Shown in pieces: positions 60,309 to 64,000 of a DNA stretch of 64,000 bases. This DNA is from Aaosphaeria pasadenensis (lineage: Eukaryota > Ascomycota > Dothideomycetes > Pleosporales): assembly GCA_022813625.1 (NCBI GenBank), contig JAKLMB010000028.1:493033-557032 (forward strand), read 5' to 3'. The notes under the pieces were generated by a model. That model made no database searches. It had not been told where the DNA came from and was given only the letters and a program-made list of their open reading frames with translations. Both the position numbers and the translations under genes were made by a program. Numbering within the stretch: position 1 is the first letter of the stretch; each line of letters begins with the position of its first letter.

Positions 60309-63211
60309 CCCCTAGCTTAGTATAAGAGGGTTCTTAGTAACCTAGCTAAGTACTAGTAATATAAGGGATAAGTATAAGTAAGGTATATATTACTATAAAA
60401 GAAGGAAAAATATATATAGTAGTAGATAAAATTTAGTTTTAATATATCTTAAGAATTACTTATTACTAAAAATTTTTATAATTTTAAAATTTTTTTTAAA
60501 TTTTAATAACTTAGTATTTTTATTAATTAAAGACTAGTAGTAGTAATAGTACTTTATTATTTAAATACTAAGTAAATACTTTAAAAGTTAAACTTATCTT
60601 TACTTAATTTACTTAATATAGCTAAGCTATTTATAAGCTTTATAATTATATTAATATAAAAATAAATTATATAGTTAAGATAAAAGTAAAATAAAAATAC
60701 TTTAAAAAAAAAGCCTTTAATATAAAATTATAAAATAAAAGTACTATTAATAAGAAAAATAATAGTTATTTTATATAATTACTAGTAAAAAAGTATAAAT
60801 AAAATTATTATCTTATTTATATACTAGTAGTTTAATATTATAATCTAATACTATAAGGGGTATACCTACTATATACCTAACTAATTACTAGCTACTTAGT
60901 AAAGAACTAACTTATAATATAACTAATAAACTAAATTATATAACTAGGTTATAAGTTTTACTATACTTACCTATCTTACTATATCTTATTAAGCCTAGCT
61001 TAATAAAACTAATAAAATAGATAAAATAGCTAAGATCTTTTAAGTATATAAAGAACTTAAATACTTTTATAGTTTTTTATATTTAACCTAAGTTAGTATT
61101 AAATAATATACTTTACTATTCTACTACTATTATTACTTTTATCTTTATAACTACTTTATATTACTTTTTAAATTATTTTTAAGAACTAACTAGTAGATCT
61201 CTAATCTTAATATTTTAAATACCTTTAAGATATTTAATAGTAGTAATATAAAGTAACTTAATAAGCCTAACTTTTTTTATAAAAATTAAAAAGAAACTTA
61301 AATATAGCTTTTATATATAAAGTTATATTTTAAGTTTTATAAAGATAAAATTAATAATAGTAATAAACCTATATATATATTTTAATCTTTTAAATAGATT
61401 AAATTAGTTACTAATTATACTACTAAATTCTAATACTACTTTATTTAGATAAAATAGAATAGTAAGATACTAATAATAATATACTAATAAGGCCTAAAAG
61501 GAATAATTAAGGAAGAGCTTATATAATTTAAGGCTATTTTAATAACCTTAATAAACCTATAAAATAAAGTAATCTAAATTAATAATAACCTTTATAAACT
61601 ATACTTAAAAACTAAAAATAAATAGTATAACTTAGGCTATAGCTAATAAGTAAATAGAAAGTACTATTTTACTAATATTACTATATTAAAAAAACCTAAA
61701 GATTCTTATAAATTATAACTTATAAAAAAAGTAATTATAAACTAAATAAATACTTAAAAGAAAAAAAAACTTAAAAAATATAGTAAAAGAAAAATTAAAT
61801 ATTATATCTACTATAAAAAAAGATATATAGCTTAAAACTATTATAGTAAAAATAAAATTTTTAAAACTTTAAATATTTTTTAAAACTTTTTATTTCTAAA
61901 TAAAAAAGAACTAAAAAACTAAATAATTTTAGCTATAGTAAAAAAATAATAAAATTATATACTTTAACTTTTATTAAAAGATAACTAGTTATATAAATAT
62001 AGAAACTAAAATTCTAGTAATAAATAGTAAAAGAACTAGAAACCTTAAGTATAGTTAGAAAAGAATAAGAAAGGTATAACTTTATAAAAGGTAGGAGATA
62101 ATACCTATATAAACTTACTACTAGAATAGAAAAACCTTACTACTAAAAGAATAACTTTATAAGAAAGTTAGAAGTATAATAATAATTATAAGATACTAAG
62201 TAGTATTAAAGACTATATAAGGAAAAAAGGCTTATAAGATTTTTAAAATAAAGAGCTTAAGAAGAAAGGTAATATTATAATACTAGAACCTATAAAAATA
62301 AGAAAATAGGATAGAAGTTAAAGATTAAACTTAAGAAGCCTAATAATACCTAGAGAGAAGCTATATAATCTAATATTATATAATATACTTAGTTTAATTA
62401 GTTACTAAAAAGAACTAAGTAGACTAAGTAGTACTTAGTCTAATTAGTTACTAAAAGGAACTAAGTAAACTAAGTAAGGACTAGAAGAAATAGATATATA
62501 AAATTACTAGGTTTTATATATAAGAGTTTTTTATAGTTAATAATAAATTATACCTAATCTTTTAGAATTACTAGTATAACTAGTAGCTTATCCCCCTAGA
62601 TAAGTTAGAGCTATATTACCTATCTTAATACTTGCTTTACCCTATATAAACCTCTATAATATACCCCTCTTACCTTATATAGTAAGTTACCTATTATTAT
62701 ACTACTAAAGATACTAAGTTAGCTATCTATACTAAATAGTATTATCTTTATTATAACCTAGCTTAATTTAACTTTTAGTAGAAGGAATTATTTAATTAAA
62801 AGTTAAAATCTATTTAAAAGCTTAAGGTTCTTAAAAAAGCTAAGTATAAGGCCTTATAGTAGAAATTTATTACCTTAAAGACTTTTACTTTTTTAAATTT
62901 TAGTCTTTTTTCTCTAAGCTAGTTTAAGAATATTAACTTTAGAATTAATTTAATAACTATTAGTAATTTATTAAATTCTTAAAAGATTCTTATATATTAT
63001 TTTTATAAGTATATTTTTTCTATTTTACTAAAAATTACTATTAATATTTCTTTTTTAGTATTAAAAATTTTTTTTACTTTATATTTATTTTCTTTTATAG
63101 TATCTAGTATAATTAGTATTTCTATATTTTTATAAGCTAGTTTTAAAAATTTTTTATAAAATACTAGGTATATCTTTATATTCTTTAGTAAGTCTAGTTA
63201 TTTTATAACTA
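60309..63211. mobile_element. RIP-saturated repeat relic (2.9 kb)
   Basis: By eye, this block has no CA, no CG and one single TG (62633-62634). Remaining C are followed by C or T, and remaining G are preceded by A, C or G. That is what exhaustive CpA-to-TpA change on both strands leaves, so the block is a former repeat, most likely a transposon, hit by repeat-induced point mutation. No reading frame survives and the element type cannot be named. Both borders are abrupt: CATG at 60305 on the left and ACATAAATCAATG from 63211 on the right. Confidence 0.9.
62386..62476. repeat. Tandem duplication inside the RIP block
   Basis: Two copies of about 44 bases, 62386-62430 and 62433-62476, differ at about three sites (for example TTTAATTAG versus TCTAATTAG). 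They probably descend from an internal tandem repeat of the original element. Confidence 0.85.
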
Positions 63212-63403
63212 CATAAATCAATGTCATAGTGGAAATGCAGCTGTTTTAGGATGACTTTTGCTGCTGCTTTTAACTGTCTTTCCACCTCGCTTATCCCCTG
63301 CCACGACGCTGCTTTAAGTGATTTGTGGTAGGGTATCTCTCGCTTACATTGCACGGCGCTTTAACCCTTGTCCTTGCTGGAAGGGTCACTGCAACCCGCC
63401 TAC

Positions 63404-63794
63404 TGTCACGGTCAAGTGCTCAAGCAGTGGGTTGGTATAGGGTGGATGAGGCATGAGGTTGGAGGAGAGACTAAGCTACCGAGCTGTCTACTGACAGTGC
63501 TGGGTTTTCTATCAGCTATCGCAAAGACCCATGCATAGTGACATGATTGCTGAAACAGTCGGGTCATGTGTTGTAGACATTCACTCCCACAATCTGATGG
63601 TGTATCAGCTGTCACGCCTACTGATAATGGCACAGGCTTTGGTACTATCTACCGGCCAGCGCATATTTAAGGAGCGGCCTGCTCACTCTCTGCCTCTCAG
63701 TTCCTAGCCCTCTCACAGACTTCACCCTGTCTATCCCACGCGTACACACTCGAGCTCTCACACTTCAAACCTGTCTCCTGAGACAGTTAGACAT
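63404..63794 (+). repeat. Possible LTR or promoter region with TGTCACG start
   Basis: After the RIP block the composition returns to normal. A TGTCACGG at 63404 resembles the usual start of fungal LTRs. A TATA-like CATATTTAAGG at 63662-63672 is followed by a pyrimidine-rich leader (CTCTCTGCCTCTCAG, TTCACCCTGTC) leading to an open frame at 63795. Only one copy is inside the window, so LTR identity and ends cannot be proven; an ordinary gene promoter would look similar. Confidence 0.3.
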
Positions 63795-64000
63795 ATGCAT
63801 CCAAGCAGGCAGCGACGCAACAATGAGGGTACAGCTACCCGAACAGCTGTTCCTATAAACAAGATAAGGAAGCGGAGGTCCTCTTGTACCATTACGACGT
63901 CAAAGGTCGCCCTTAATCGAGAAATCGACACGTACGCCGCAAGTCCCTCCACAGATTCTCATTCGAGTTTTGAGGTGGACTCTGACTCTTGCTCAGATCC
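63795..64000 (+). CDS. Unidentified open frame running off the window end
   Basis: From ATG at 63795 the frame stays open for 68 codons to the window edge. The product starts MHPSRQRRNNEGTATRTAVP, is basic at first (NKIRKRRSSCTITTSKV) and becomes Ser/Asp-rich (SFEVDSDSCSD). It is not recognised. It could be the N-terminus of a host gene or of an element protein downstream of the putative LTR. Confidence 0.35.
   Translation, partial: MHPSRQRRNNEGTATRTAVPINKIRKRRSSCTITTSKVALNREIDTYAASPSTDSHSSFEVDSDSCSD

Overview
The window is nuclear DNA of a filamentous ascomycete (Pezizomycotina). Class Dothideomycetes, perhaps Pleosporales, is an inference from the gene set and the repeat style. Genes carry short introns (mostly 45-120 nt) with GTAAGT/GTATGT donors and CTAAC-like branch sites. 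The window also holds a stretch mutated to near saturation by repeat-induced point mutation (RIP), which is specific to fungi.

Layout. 1-46.7 kb is a conserved core region. In order it has a SulP/SLC26 transporter with a STAS domain (-), saccharopine dehydrogenase LYS1 (+), a GlcG/HbpS-like protein (+), a secreted GH71 alpha-1,3-glucanase (+), a full-size ABCB multidrug-type transporter with 13 exons (-), a glycine-zipper protein (+), a 1579-residue GYF-domain protein (+), kinetochore SPC24 (-), mitochondrial fission FIS1 (+), a zinc-ribbon/RING-H2 ubiquitin ligase (+), a 1308-residue coiled-coil protein (+), carnitine acetyltransferase (+), mitochondrial malate dehydrogenase (-) and a small conserved-looking orphan (+). 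Intergenic gaps of 0.3-4.5 kb carry islands of the palindromic words TACCTAGGTA and TACTCCGTA.

47.7-60 kb is a decaying accessory region. It holds a broken VTT/SNARE-associated Golgi-type membrane protein gene, an intact GMC oxidoreductase, a broken fungal-specific transcription factor, a broken GH78-type alpha-L-rhamnosidase with several frame slips and an apparent internal deletion, a 171-bp MITE with about 34-bp terminal inverted repeats and TA target duplications, and an intact ferric-reductase-type flavocytochrome. 60.3-63.2 kb is a 2.9-kb block with no CA, no CG and a single TG dinucleotide, bounded by sharp edges. The last 0.8 kb returns to normal composition and resembles the 5' end of an LTR element or an unidentified gene that runs off the window.

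Functional links. LYS1 serves lysine synthesis. Carnitine acetyltransferase and mitochondrial malate dehydrogenase lie head to tail-end near each other, and both act in acetyl-CoA/C4 metabolism. FIS1 and SPC24 are divergent neighbours. The adjacent dead transcription factor and dead rhamnosidase look like a lost carbohydrate-use module. Exon boundaries were read by eye from splice signals and frame continuity; total CDS lengths were checked to be multiples of three.
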